A DNA stretch of 64,000 nucleotides from Nautilus pompilius (lineage: Eukaryota > Mollusca > Cephalopoda > Nautilida > Nautilidae). The position numbers were made by a program, and so were the translations under genes. Numbering within the stretch: position 1 is the stretch's first letter; every line of letters starts with the position of its first letter. This document shows, piece by piece, positions 11,729 to 24,600 of this stretch. The notes under the pieces are model-generated. The model worked only from the letters and a program-made list of their open reading frames with translations, made no database searches and was not told the origin of the DNA. The stretch spans positions 583,001 to 647,000 of the forward strand of contig JACATO010002189.1 in the NCBI GenBank assembly GCA_018389105.1. The letters are read 5' to 3'.

Positions 11729-13113
11729 CAGTTGTCCCCCGATATTCGCGGGGGTTATGTCCCTTGAGCACTCGCGAAGAGTGAAAAATCACGAATATTG
11801 GACGCGGTCCATAAAAATGCCTATAAAAGTCAAAATATAACGTAACAAATAATAAAAAAATATAAGTAAATATATAATAATAATTTAATAAAAAATACAG
11901 TAAAATGTACGGGTACTCACCAATAATGAATGATATTGATTGATGATGATGATGAATAAGATGTGCAATATGATGAAGATAACGACTGCACAGCAAAGAA
12001 GAGGATTTAAAGCTCCTTAGGTGGCGCCTCTTCAGGAGGAGTCGTATCTTCGTGCAAGGCTTTCTTGGTGAGCTTGAGCAACATTGTGATGGGAAGTTGC
12101 TGTCACTGTTTCTTCATGGTGGTGAGGAGGGTTTTATATGTCTGCATGGCAGCATCGATGGCATTTTTAAATTGGAGAGACCGAACCATATAGGGATCCC
12201 ATGCCTCAGCCTTCCCTTGCAACTCCTTTGCTGTCCTCATAAGGTCGGACAGACGTTCCAGTGTCAGGCCCTCCTCCTCTTGCTCTGGATCTGTTGCTTC
12301 CTCCTCTTCGCTGGCAGACTTCGTTAACTCCAACAAATCCTCGTCCATCGGGTTCAGAGTATCGATGAGGTTGTTGACCTCGTCTTGCGTGATGTTGTCA
12401 AAACCTTCACCACCAAGTACCTTTGCCACTCTCACTGCCTTGTCGACAGTCTCATGCTGAATTTCTTCAGGTGAGAAGCCCTTGTAGTCATGGACACACT
12501 CTGGCTACACCTTCTTCCAGCATGCATTGAGGGTTTCTTTTTTCATGTCCTTAAGAGCAGCTTGGATGACTGGCAGGCTCGTTGTGATCGTGAAGTTACG
12601 CCAATACCCTTTTAACGTGAAATTCTCATCTGAATCCATTGCATCCACAAGGTGTTGGAGAGAGTTCCGAGTGTAAAGTGCCTTGAAGGCACGGATCATG
12701 CCTTGATCCATAGGCTGGATGAGGGAGGTGGTGTTGGCAGGGAGGAACTCTACCTGGACTGCATCTGCCTGAGACACTGCCTCGTGGGAAGCAGCCAGTC
12801 AGCAGCAAGGAGAAATGAATAACGCTCTCTGATTGGCTACTTTCAAACCTCCAACCAATAGTGTTTATTTCATATTGATATTTTGCTGAATTTACATTAG
12901 TATTTATATTACAAAATTAGTAAATTATATTGTTATTAATAATTTAGTGTTAAAAAGCGTGAAAAAATATATATTGCCACGAAAAAAGCCATAAAAAATC
13001 ACGGAAGATATTTGCAATTCCGCGAATATGCGGGGGTTTCCACGAACAATTATTAGTTAGGTTCTAAGGAAAATTCCGCGAATGCCGAACCGCGATTACA
13101 CGGGGGTCGACTG
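11729..13113 (-). mobile_element. Internally deleted Tigger-like (pogo) transposon
   Basis: The element is 1385 bp and flanked by TA (11727-11728 and 13114-13115). The ends are inverted repeats: CAGTTGTCCCCCGATATTCG on the left and, in reverse complement, CAGTCGACCCCCGTGTAATCG on the right. A secondary inverted GCGGGGG/CCCCCGC element lies just inside each end. The interior on - encodes only the second half of a DDE transposase (12103-12777). The N-terminal CENP-B-type helix-turn-helix and first catalytic Asp are absent, so the copy is non-autonomous. Full-length Tigger elements are about 2.4 kb. Confidence 0.88.
12103..12777 (-). pseudogene. Tigger/Jerky DDE transposase, C-terminal half
   Basis: Read on -, the segment carries LPANTTSLIQPMDQGMI. 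This is the hallmark of the DDE_1 superfamily of CENP-B-related (Tigger/Jerky) transposases, around the second or third catalytic acidic residue. It continues through HLVDAMDSDENFTLKGYWRNF to an acidic C-terminal region (SASEEEEATDPEQEEEG). The frame is constant from 12777 to 12103 except for one TAG at 12505-12507, where the family has Trp. The protein resumes in the same frame as PECVHDYKGFSPEEIQ. There is no DNA-binding N-terminus. The opposite-strand open frame here is a shadow. Confidence 0.88.
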
Positions 13114-14693
13114 TATATATACAGCAGACCTTTTTTGATAACTTGATGCAGCAAGCCTGTCTGCCTCATTATAAAAACTATGGCTAACTAAAACTTGCCC
13201 TAAGTAGAAAAGTTTGATAGATTGTGATATTTTTTTAGTCCCCTAATGTGCAATTACACGTTAACTTATCTTTATAACTCAGTCTGTCAGTTGACATTGG
13301 ATGATTGGTTTGGATTGCAATTTTCCGAAGCTGTTTCTTAAGAAACTAAATTCCTTTTCATAAATCATTGGTCATCGGTGATGCTAATTTACCAATTTAT
13401 TGCCAAGTAATGAACCAAATAGCGCCAATAGACCAAAGATGCTTACCTGAACATTGGAAATGAGAACAATAAAAACCAATAACTTAAGATTTCACAAAGT
13501 CAACTTCTGATGTTGAATTTGGGATAACTCAAAGTGTTTTGAGGGTCCCTATGACTGAATTTTTGGGGGTGTGTGCTGTGTGTATGTATTAAGGGATTTC
13601 TAATGAAACTCAGCTGGAATAGCACAACCATAAAAGTATCTATCTGCCCCTCCCCCATGACTTCATTTGAACAGCATCCTCAGTAAATCATCTTTTTAAT
13701 GGTCATTTTTTTGTATTTAAATGCAGAAACGATTTCAAACCAAAATTCTTGAGCTGTGCATAATGCCACTCGAGCAGATTTCTTTCAATTATTCTGAATT
13801 TATGCAAAATAATAATTTAGAAATTTTTTTTAAAAAAAGAAGAAAAGCCAATTGTGAATTTACACAATTTTAATCTGTTAATAGACAATGGTTGTGGAAT
13901 AAAACAGAAAAGGTTAAAGGCCTTTAGATAACTTGTCACCTAGAATCACCAGCTAACTAGTTATGACAAAAGCCTGGATGGCAGAGGGGGTAGGTCAGTA
14001 CTCGTCATGGCAGCATGATGGAAAGTCTCCTGAGCTGTTGCATCCTTTGGCCTGAAAAGGTTAGCTGCCTCCAGACTGATTTTCAGACCAGAGGGGTTGA
14101 GGCTTTTTTCCTGCAGGGTTTTTCGGCTGGAGAAGCAATCACTCTAACGATGGAGCTCTGCTCCATTAGAGGTTTCGACTTCCCTACCCACTCCCTTCTC
14201 TTCGGAGACACATACATGAACTTTACACCACACCACACCACACATTGCAAGCATCACCCCAAAAAAACATAAATCACCAATTAGTCTCCATATATAATCA
14301 ACATACACAGAAGAACTAAGTAATCCGATGATACTAAGATAGCAAATCCAGACTGCATGATATAAGTGGAGTGTATTTTAAAAGGAGGGTTTCCATAAGG
14401 CGATCGGCCAGAAGATTAAGCAGCTGCTTCATCTATGTTTTCATGACTCATTCCTCTCTCCAGGCTCTTCCGCCTTTCAGTAAGTGGACGCTGTAATGCG
14501 ATAACTTACGACCAGGTGATTTTTTTACCTGGAAAATAATCTAGATGTTATCAGTAATATGCTGACATAGACAAAGGTGCTCAAATAAGAATTTGTTAGC
14601 TTTTGGATAAATCAGAAAATTCTACTACCTAAGTAACTTTAAAAAGATTGATAGTTTTTACATTGATGCATATTTTTTCAATACAATTTAGTT
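13114..14693. other. Intergenic region left of receptor gene A
   Basis: No gene recognised. A moderately GC-rich patch at 13970-14270 holds a perfect 7-bp stem (ATGGAGC TCT GCTCCAT, near 14150-14167) and could be an old short interspersed repeat. I could not define tRNA-like A and B boxes. Confidence 0.45.
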
Positions 14694-14790
14694 ACCATGA
14701 GAAGACAAGAATCAGTTATGGCTTATAAAGTGCACCATCCTTTGGGACAGATGGTGGGATATGAATTTGATTTTTCACAAACATCAGTAA
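14694..14790. repeat. Fragment similar to the Jerky-like element end
   Basis: Positions 14697-14729 match 16768-16800 at about 24 of 33 ungapped positions (both run ATGAG.AAG ... GAATC ... TTATGG.TTATA). The next part (CACCATCCTTTGGGACAGATGG) has the self-complementary form common near pogo/Jerky transposon termini. It is probably a relic of the same family as 16098-16811. Confidence 0.4.
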
Positions 14791-15026
14791 TTTTTTCTCT
14801 TTCATTTCTGCTAAAAAGGTATTTTTCTAATGTCAGGCTAGGCTGGTGTTTTTTGCGTAATGTAAAATTGAATAAAATCACATCATTGTTCAGTAAAGAT
14901 TTAATCATATTGTTCTGTTTTGTGTGTGCATTTGCTGAGATTGTGTTAAATAAAGGATGACATTTCTTGCATGCACACAACACAGGAAGGAATTTATCAT
15001 ATGGCTGTGAGAAAACCCTCTAATTT

Positions 15027-15691
15027 TTAATTATACAAACTGATCTTTTTTTCCTTTTTGTGATGACAGCAGCCGCTTATATTATGAATCAGTCCCCTGA
15101 ATTCCCTAAGTAGGATACCAAGATCCATTATGAAAATTCCACCAAAAACACTGCAGAGAATCACTATTCCCACATAGCCTATGTACTTAGCCAAAGGTCG
15201 TTCATCTGGTGCACTGGTCTTTTTCCGTCTGTCCGCACTAGTTGACTTCTTGTCCACGGTTAGCTCCTTCACCAGTTCCTGTAGTTGCTTGCTATGCTGA
15301 CTTTTAGTCAGGGTTTCTCTGGTTGGTGGCAGTGATGTAATTGTGTTTGAACATTTACAGTAGCATTTTGATGAAGATTTTACTGAAGACTGCGTGGAAG
15401 AAATTGGAAATTCAGAAATGCTGGAACTTCTTGCGTCAATGATCATTTCTTTTCCCGATGTTACATTCCATTCTTTTGTTCCTGATGTCACGTTCCATTC
15501 TTTTGACCCCGGTGTCACATTCCATTCTTTCGTTTCCAATGTCACGTTCCATTCTTTTGACCCCGGTGTCACATTCCATTCTTTCGTTTCCAATGTCACG
15601 TTCCATTCTTTTGTTTCCAATGTCACATTCCATTCTTCTGTTTCCAATGTCACATTCCATTCTTTTGTTTCCAGTGTCACATCCCATCTTT
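15027..15691 (-). CDS. Gene A exon 5: glyco-repeat stalk, TM helix and tail
   Basis: The acceptor is TTTCAAATTCCAG (AG at 15693-15692), phase 1, and the frame is open to the stop at 15027-15029. The first part encodes nine copies of a 9-residue unit (W-N/D-V-T-x-x-x-K/E-E). Next come a Ser-rich segment, a CYCKC motif, a charged region ([15 protein letters not shown]), the family motif [19 protein letters not shown], and a hydrophobic helix ([18 protein letters not shown]). The tail is [21 protein letters not shown] with SLYN at the end. Two adjacent cysteines in the tail could be palmitoylated. Overlapping + strand frames made of FHS repeats are shadows. Confidence 0.88.
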
Positions 15692-18600
15692 CTGGAATTT
15701 GAAATAAAAATTAAAAGTATATAATAATTAATAATAATAAAAGCAGCAAGCAAAGAACATTGAAATATGATAGATTATAAATTATTCTACCATCTTACTA
15801 AATTTGTGGAGATATGATTGTTTATCCAGCATCTTATTAATCGTAAAGTTCTTTTAACTGGTATTTCAAAAAGGTATTACAGTACAGTACAGAACCATAT
15901 TTTGATAACCATCATCCAGATCAATGCTATCTCACATAGGCCAAAAGCTCCACGGACAAAATATTTACTGGGTGTAATTGGGGGCACTGTCAGTTGTCAG
16001 TGGTGTTACCATTGTCCTTTTCTGCAAGTGCCATGGTGTCTGTTTATAGTAAAAGTTGTTGCATATTTTTCGTGGATTATCACCCCACTCATTCAACATG
16101 GCATCAAATAAACTATCAACAGGGTGAAAAGAGGAAGAGGTGGTTCTACCAATAAAACAGAAGACGAACATATGCAAGAGACTTGTGAAAGGTGAAAATA
16201 GGAATGATTTTATGAGAGAATTCAGTGTTGGCGGCTCTGCCATCTACAACATTAAGGAGCAAAAAGATAAGTTAACAGGGTTTTATGCAAGTTCGGAAGC
16301 TGAGAAACCCATGGAACTGTGCTGTATTCTTTGTAAACTTAAGCCTGAACAACTTGATACTGTTCTCTACAAATAGTTTGCACTGAAATGTTCTGAGAAT
16401 CTCTGGCCCCATGTTCATTGAAAAGGTGAAAGACTTTTACAAGCAAATTTAACTCACTGAACTGTGTGCCTTTTCTGATAGGTGGGTCTCCTGTTTTAAG
16501 CTGCATCATGAAATAAGACATCCTGATGTATTGGATGAACAGAAATCTGCTGAAAAGTACTGCGAGTTCTTCTCTAAGTTGTAGATCATGGTTTGTTGCC
16601 AGATAAAATATACAATGCTGACGAAACCAACCCACTCTGGCGCTGTTTGCCTGCTTCCAGATTTAAGTAAAATAAAGACTGATTGACTGGATAACTCCTG
16701 ATTAACTGGCACCTTTCAGGTCCCAAAGATGTGGAATAACAAAGCTTTTACTGTTGCTCATTTTAGCTACTATGAGGAAGTAGGAATCCATTATGGTTTA
16801 TACAATTGCCCAGAAGAACAACAAGAAAACTTGATTTAATTTTTTAATGTTTACAAATACTTCAACAACTACCACTGGTAATTTATTTCATCCATTTACA
16901 ACTCTATTCCTAAAAGAAATTGTTTTTGTTTTGCATTTTTTTCCTGAATCAAGCGAAGCTGATGTCAAATGAGAATTATGGCCCTTGGTAGTTTTAAATT
17001 TAGATGGCCAAAAGAATCTGTTTTGTCCTGTTGCTTTAAAATCCTTAATTAGTTTAAAAACCTCTCTTGATATATTCCTGAAAATATCTAATAACTAAAA
17101 ATAAGATTTTAAACTGTTAAATATAACTAAATATTTAAATTCCAATAACAACAATCATTTACGCTTTGCTTCTTAAACTTTTACCATTTCTGTATACCAG
17201 TCAATGCATTTAAGAACACATTAGATGGTTGGAAGGCACAAGGGAATTCACATAAGTTGAGATTCTTTCTTCCACTTTGTAAGTAAATATAAGTGTTCCT
17301 CCAACACCGCAGAAAACCTTTTTTTGATTTTAGCTACTGCAAAAATAGACAGTGATGTGCGACTCAAAATTGCATGAGCTGGGATGTCCTGGCTGCTGAG
17401 TTTTTAAAGTAACATCACTTCACTACCTACTGATCCACTTTACTTAGAGAGAGAGACTCTCTCTCGGAAGCTTGATGGTTCTTAAATCGGCATGAGCCTG
17501 GCAAAAACAGCAGAATATCTCTGAAGAGTTGTACAGTGTAGAATTATTGTGCAAGTTGCAAAGATTATTTGCTCATATTTTAATGATGACGACGACAAAA
17601 GCTAAATATATGCAATTGGAAAAATTGTTGGAATACATGAGGAATGTTGCAAGAAGGCTCTATCACAATAGTTTCTTGTGCAGAGAATCTGTGCAATTCT
17701 TAGACCAAGTAGACAGTACAATGATCAAAGTATCGAGGATCTGCTTCGCATCAGTTATCCAAAATCATGGCCAATTTTTTACAAAGTATGTGATGGCTTT
17801 TCTTTTTAATTCATTCCTATGAAAAACTATCCACTGGTGTAAAACAAAATGTATGAATTCAAGGAATATGTTTGAAGAATGGTTTCTAACTACATTATCT
17901 CTACTACACCTTTATCTTTCATTTATACAACTTTTTTTCTCTCTTATAAAAAAAAAATGTATAAAATAAGTCGCTTATCTTTCCCAATAACTTCAGTAGG
18001 TGAAGAGTTAACAAATCAAATATAACTGACATACCTGAGCACTCGTTTTCAGCACTTGTATCTGCTACATTGTATCTTTTGCCTGAAATGCGAAAGCTAA
18101 TGTTTGTTAATTATTCATTGTTATTTTTCTACCTTTAAAAAAAGTGAAAGAACTGAATTCTAATACTGCTTTTAATGCAAAAAAAAATAATATGTAACAA
18201 AAACACATGGCATTACCAAATACTGGGGGTTACTGCAGAAAGAGGGGGGGGGGAATACTTTCCTAAATGCCAGAAAGTTTAAAGAATTCAAATAATAAAT
18301 AGCCATATATACATCTATCAATTGGCAGGTAAAAGCTTGTTCTGATACTTTTGATAGATTCTATTGTCTTTCAACCATGAAAATTGTCCCTAGATGTATG
18401 CCACTTTTATTGCATCCCTAGTTGTCACTTTAATATATTAACCCTATCACAAAATGGTTGTTTTCATCAATTCAAAAAAAAAAATATTAATATTAGTATC
18501 AGTAGATGGATTAAATAATGAATATTGAACGCATTCACCGTTTTCACAAACTGTGACAGGTGATATTTAAAACCTGTTTCAAGGGTTAAGCATGAAAATT

Positions 18601-21600
18601 TCTTATATTTGTGATTAATAACTTCATCAGCGAAACCAGGTAGTCATAATATGTGGAAACAATGCGCATATTTTAGCGGTAGGTGTTAGTTGTGGTTTCT
18701 TGACAGGTTCTCTCTCTTTTTTTTAACATAACGATGCAGTACTACTCGGGTTTAGTAGCTAGCAGCCCCTCATCTGTGAGTAGAGGCTGAACATCCAGTC
18801 TAACCCACTTAGCCTTGCCAAAATTGTAACTGGTTATGGAATCAAAACCTGACTCCGCTCCCCTCCCCAATTCTGTGCACTGAGAAACAAAGAAGAATGC
18901 GGGTTACCAGAACGCACTTTAAAAGTTTAAATTGTTAAATTTTTTCCCGTATTAGAAATAAATAAATGATTATACTAATTACAGTATCAATGCTCTCTCT
19001 CTATACTCAACCTCCTATACCCCATTAAGCAAGTTCTAGGTTGGCCAGTCCACAGGTTACTCTACTGTCTTTCAGCTTGGTCACCAAGGCTAACCACACA
19101 CCTTTCCCCCTCCAGCTCCCTTCTGCAAGATATCCTCAGACTTAAAAAGTCAAGGGCAGTGGTTTGACAAAAAAGAAACAAAGTAAAATCAGTCATTGGA
19201 GGTAAACAGATTTTGGGCTGAGAGAAATGATGGGTCGGCTGGATCCAAGCCAAAAAGTAAATTAGGATCTCTCTCTGGAGCTGGAGATATTTCCAACAGG
19301 CTGGCTCCTGATTACTGAGACAGTGATGACCAATAGCCATTAGGGTAAGGTTGAGACAAAAGGAGAAAAAAAAACAAAGAAAGGCAAAGAATGATCATTT
19401 GGGGTAATGGCCAAAACTAGCAGGCCAACAACAAGATGAGTTTGTGCTGGTGTTAGGGTACTAAGAGATGCTTCCATCCAAGAACTGTGGATTGGGAGAA
19501 CTCTTACAACAACCTTACTTCCACCAGCAAGCCAGAGATATCACATGAATCCATAGTTGATCCATCAGTGCTGTTGCTTCCTGTCATCAGCAGTGATATG
19601 CACAAAACTCAGAGAGGATCTAGGAGGCTGAAGCTGACAAAGTAGAGAGAGAGAAAGAAAGAAAATTGGAGAAATCTACATCAGATAGAGAAGCAGAAGT
19701 GAGAAAGAAAGTTAATGGTAATTGAGATGGCTATAGCTGATAGAGAAGCTGACAGAAAGAAAGCTTATAAAGCAGGCTAAAACTGACAGAGGAAGATGAA
19801 ACAAAGTTGTTGTGGAAACAGAATGAGAGGTTGTAGAGGGGGTTGGGCAGTGGCGTAACTGGGGGGGGCAGAGGGGGCACGTGCCCCCGGGCGCTGTTTT
19901 GAGGGGGCGCAAAATTGACCAAGCTCATCGGGATAAACTATCATGAATGGTGAGATATGTCGACATTGACTTCAACAAAAGGACTGTTCATGTCTGAGAG
20001 TCCTTTCTTGGGTCCACCCTACTTGAAAAGAAAGATGCAGCCAGTATTGTCGACATAATTTTGAAGAAATTGGAAGATGATGGCCTTGCACTGAGTGATT
20101 GCAAGGCACAATGTTACAACAATGCTGCGGTCATGGCCGGACACACCAGTGGAGTTCAGCAACGCATAGCGGACTTGAACAAAAAGGTGATATTTGTGAA
20201 TGCCGGCAACCATTCGCTCAACCTTGTTGGTTTAAGCGCAGCAAAGAGCAGTTTTAAGATTATTTCATTTTTCAACGTCATTGATTCCCTGTTTGCGTTC
20301 TTTTCGTGATCAACACGGCATTGGGAAAAGTTGAAGCAAGCCATCCCTTTTGTTCTCAAATCTTCATCGGACACCAGAGCAGATGCTGTGAAACATCTTG
20401 CAACATTCCTAAACAAAATTCTAAACCTTCTGCAAAATTTGGTAGATGATAATGATGAGACATCCGACACACACTGTAATGCTGACCATCTTTTAAGCCA
20501 AATGCTGGTCTTCTATTTCTTTGCATTGCTTGGATTTTGGAACAGGATTCTCGCTCGAATCGACCGGATTCAGAAACGGCTACAAGATCCAACGATGAAC
20601 TTCCGGGATGCTGCAGATGATATCAAATCCCTTCAGCAGCATTTCTTGGATAATGGAAATGGTCTTGTCCACCAATCTCTAAATGAAGGCATTGAGCTTA
20701 GTCAACACTGGAACGTTTACATCAACAAACGTCGCGGAAGACCAAAACGACGGCCTTCTGATAATTCCAAAGATGAAACATCAGCACCAACCAATGAGAT
20801 AGAACAAATCATGAAGACTGTTCTTCATCATCTTCAATCCGAAATGCAGCATAGATTCGCCCGTTTACACGATATTGACGCAAAGTTTTGTTTCCTCCTT
20901 GATGTTCGTACTCTATGTTATCCCTCACTTCCAGACGATGTTGCACTTTGATCAAAATGCGCTTCGTTGGCTAATCATTACAGTGGTGACATTGACGGCG
21001 AGGAACTCTTCGAAGAAATCATTGACTGCTGGGCGTTGTTGTCCACTCGTGCCAAAGTTTCAATATCAAGAGCAGAACATTTCAAATTTATTGTTCAATA
21101 TGGAGATAACAGCATCAGTCTTCAGGTTATGTTAACAATAGCGGTTTCAATTGCAAGCTGTGAAAGGTCATTCAGCAAACTCCAAGCTAATTTTGTCATA
21201 TTTGCGGACATCAATGTCTCAAAGCCGCCTGCGTGACCTTGCCCTCCTCAGCATCGAAAGCGAAGAAACAAACACAACCGATTTTGAAGACATAATCGAT
21301 CAATTTGCATCAATGAAAGCTAGAAAGATCCCTTTGTAAATACTTTCTGTTACTCTTTTGTTCCATTTCAATTCATAAGAGTATTTTTAGATTATACATT
21401 CATGGTATTTTCAATAGTTAGTACTTGGGATAAAGTTAACTTTAAAAAATCCTTAAAGGGGTTAAATCGGACAACTGTCTAAGAATTCTTAGTTCATAGA
21501 TTTTTGAAGTAACTAACCTAACCCATTTAGCTCTAGAGGGCTTAAAGTTAGGAATATCCGTACTTCATTTTAGCAGATAAACGAAATTTGACAAGAATAA

Positions 21601-24600
21601 TTTCTTTGCTCAACAGGCACATGACAGTATAAGCATTTTTATATGATACTTGCAAGAACGACTCATTTGTTCATTGCTTTTTACGGTATGTCCTATAAAA
21701 AGGACAGTTTGGAATTAGTGGGTTGAATATTACGGAGCAGTAATAATATTGGGAAAAATTAGAAAAATAAAATGAAATGATTTAGTTACTTATAACTCAT
21801 AAGTAATAAATAATAGGTCGATTTTTTACTTGGGGGGGTGCAAATTTCGAGCTTGCCCCCGGGTGCCATTTACCCTAGATACGCCACTGGAGTTGGGAGA
21901 CAGAGAAAGCTGCTGGAGATGCAGGTATGGAGATAGCTAAAACTGAGAGAGACACCATTACTAATTTTAATCTTTTTTCTTTAAAAAAATTATTAGTTAA
22001 TCTCAAATGGCTAAAATTATTTTTTGAGTTGGTGTATTAACAAAATGAAAGGTAAAAACATTAATGAAAAGCAATAATAAAAGTGGGTCTCAAAGGAAAT
22101 TATAGTACATTTGAAACAAAGAATTTTTAAAGCAGAGTACTAACCCAAATCTACAGCTTTACTAACAATAATGTATTTGCATAACATAATTAATAGTGTG
22201 CACACTCTAATTGCATACACAAATAACTTGTTTCATTAAATGGCAAAACAACAGCATTGTAAGAATTAAAAGAGAAAAATTAATACTTTGTAAAGAGTTA
22301 TTAACAAAAGCATATGGTATTATCTAAACTGTTAAAAGTATAGCTGTGTATACTTTTGTTTGTCATATTATTTCCAAGAATTAAATACCAATAATCAGTG
22401 AATATAATCTGAGTATTCCAATATAGAGCATTAACTGTCATCGTGATCCTTAAAAGTCCTACCCACTGGTATGACCACCACACAAGGAATTATCTAAAAG
22501 TAAAATGATAACTTTACTAAATAAAGACTTCAAATATGTTTTTTTTTAATGTAACAAATTTATATAATTAAAGTTTCTTTTGTTATGCAAGTAAAAATGT
22601 CTATTAGTGAGCTGCCTTTATCTTAATGTATGCAGGCACAATATTTTTAGAAATTGAATACCACTAAAGATGTTCTGTCCAGATGTCAAGAGGTCAGGTT
22701 TGACCAACCCTCTCTTGAAAATGGTTGAAGACAGTTTCATTTTACAGCAGCCTCGTAAACTGGCAGTTAATAGCTATGCATTTAACTTGTGCATGATTTG
22801 AAGCATACATACTTGTAGAACTTGAACATATGAAATATTGTAGTTCACTGCAGTTATTCTGGTTACATGCGTTTTTGTCGATCTTCAGTCCACAGTTACA
22901 GGTTTGACTGACACAATCGACCTTTGAAACAATGCTGTTGTTTGGACATCCTTGACTTGTATTAGTAACGTCGTATGATTTTGGGATTTGTAAATCAAAC
23001 CAATAAGTTTGTGGAGACCTGTCAAAAAAATAAATAAATAAAATGGATTAATAAATCTGTCATTTCTCAAATCTTTTCAGGGTAGTAACATTTTTTAAAA
23101 AGAAGACATCATTGAAGTACAACTAGATGAGATTCCATATTTACTGTATTGGTAAAGGTAAGTAATGTGCATTTTTAAATGATACTTACTCTTCAAGATG
23201 GACTTTTTGGCACATTAAATGTCATGATTTTGTTCATTATTTTGCAAAAAAAAAAATTAAAGTAAGGAATACTTAGATTAAGATGGATAACTAAACAGAG
23301 GTGAATAAAATGCACCTTAGCTGATGTATTATGCTATTCCAGAGTTTTCTAAGCTATTGGCAGAAGAAAACCTTATTTCAGATTCTAAACACTTCCTTTA
23401 CATGCTGGTGGAAAAAATTTCGGACTTGAAAATGAAGAGATAATTTTGATGAAGAATTTCAGTATGATTAATTCCAACATTTAATGTAACACATTTTGTT
23501 GTGCATATATTTTCTAACAGTCATTTGCTAATACACATCTAATTTCATGCACTAATAATTTAAGTATAAAATATGAAATATTTTATTGGTTAATCCGCAA
23601 TGTTTTATGTATGCTAATCTGACATTGTCTTATACATTTAGTAGCAGTATATTGTTTACACATCTCTGTGATAATAATAACAATACTTACAATGATTGCT
23701 GTGGCATAATTAAGATATCATCAATGGTAAAAAGATTCATATTTATCAGTTCACAGTAAACTTTTGCCTCGTACCATGTGAGCTGTGTCTTGAATTGGTA
23801 GTATTCCTGTCTGGCAAGTACATGTACAAGGGCAACTGAAAAAATAAGGCTAAATGATAAAAATTGTAGCTTTCTGTGGAGTTTGGCAGTTTGAATTATT
23901 AGGTTGTTATTAAAGTTTTGTTGGTTTTTTTACCGCAACAATGAGACTTCATATCGTTGCTGAACGTGAAGTTTATTAATCAGAATAAGTTCCATTACAA
24001 TCAACACACTTCTGCCAATGAGTTACAAGCACATTTATACCATTTTGAAAAATATCTGGATTTCTGGAGTTGATAAACTGTTGGAAGGCAGTTTCAATTG
24101 CTGCTTGGTTAGAGAAAGATTTCGTAAGAAGGAAGCTGTCCAGGTATTTGAAAAGGTGATAATCTGTGGGAGAAAGGTCTGGTGAATAGGCTGGGTGAGG
24201 GAGAACTTGGTACCCCAACGTGTTCAGTTTCTGTAGAGTCCCTTTTGCAACATAAGGACGACAATTTTAGTGGAGCAGGATTTGGTCTCTTCGATTCACC
24301 AGTGCCGGCTGTCGTTGGGAGAGTTTCTGATGAACAACATTTAATTCATGTCAGTACCTTTCAGCTGTGATGGTATTTGTTTCTGATGACAAGCGAAGAG
24401 CAGATCTCCAATCGATGATTTTGTTGTTACTCATTCAACTTGTGAGACACCCATTTCTCAAGCTTTTACACTTTTCCAATTGCATCAAGATGCCGGAAAA
24501 CAGTTGCAGTGCTTACGTCAAGCTCTCCAGCAAATTCTCACACTCTTTTTCTTGGATCAGCTTCCACTGAAACTTTGAGACAGTCTTCATCATAGCTGGA

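Noticed and set aside
12052-12327. 91-codon + strand frame
   Set aside because: Opposite-strand shadow of the Tigger transposase C-terminus.
15394-15724. Open frames on + rich in FHS/ILS repeats
   Set aside because: Shadows of the 27-bp repeat on the coding strand of gene A exon 5; no domain, start context or splice support.
17529-17822. 97-codon + frame in gene A intron
   Set aside because: No recognisable family, antisense to the gene and in AT-rich DNA; left unassigned.
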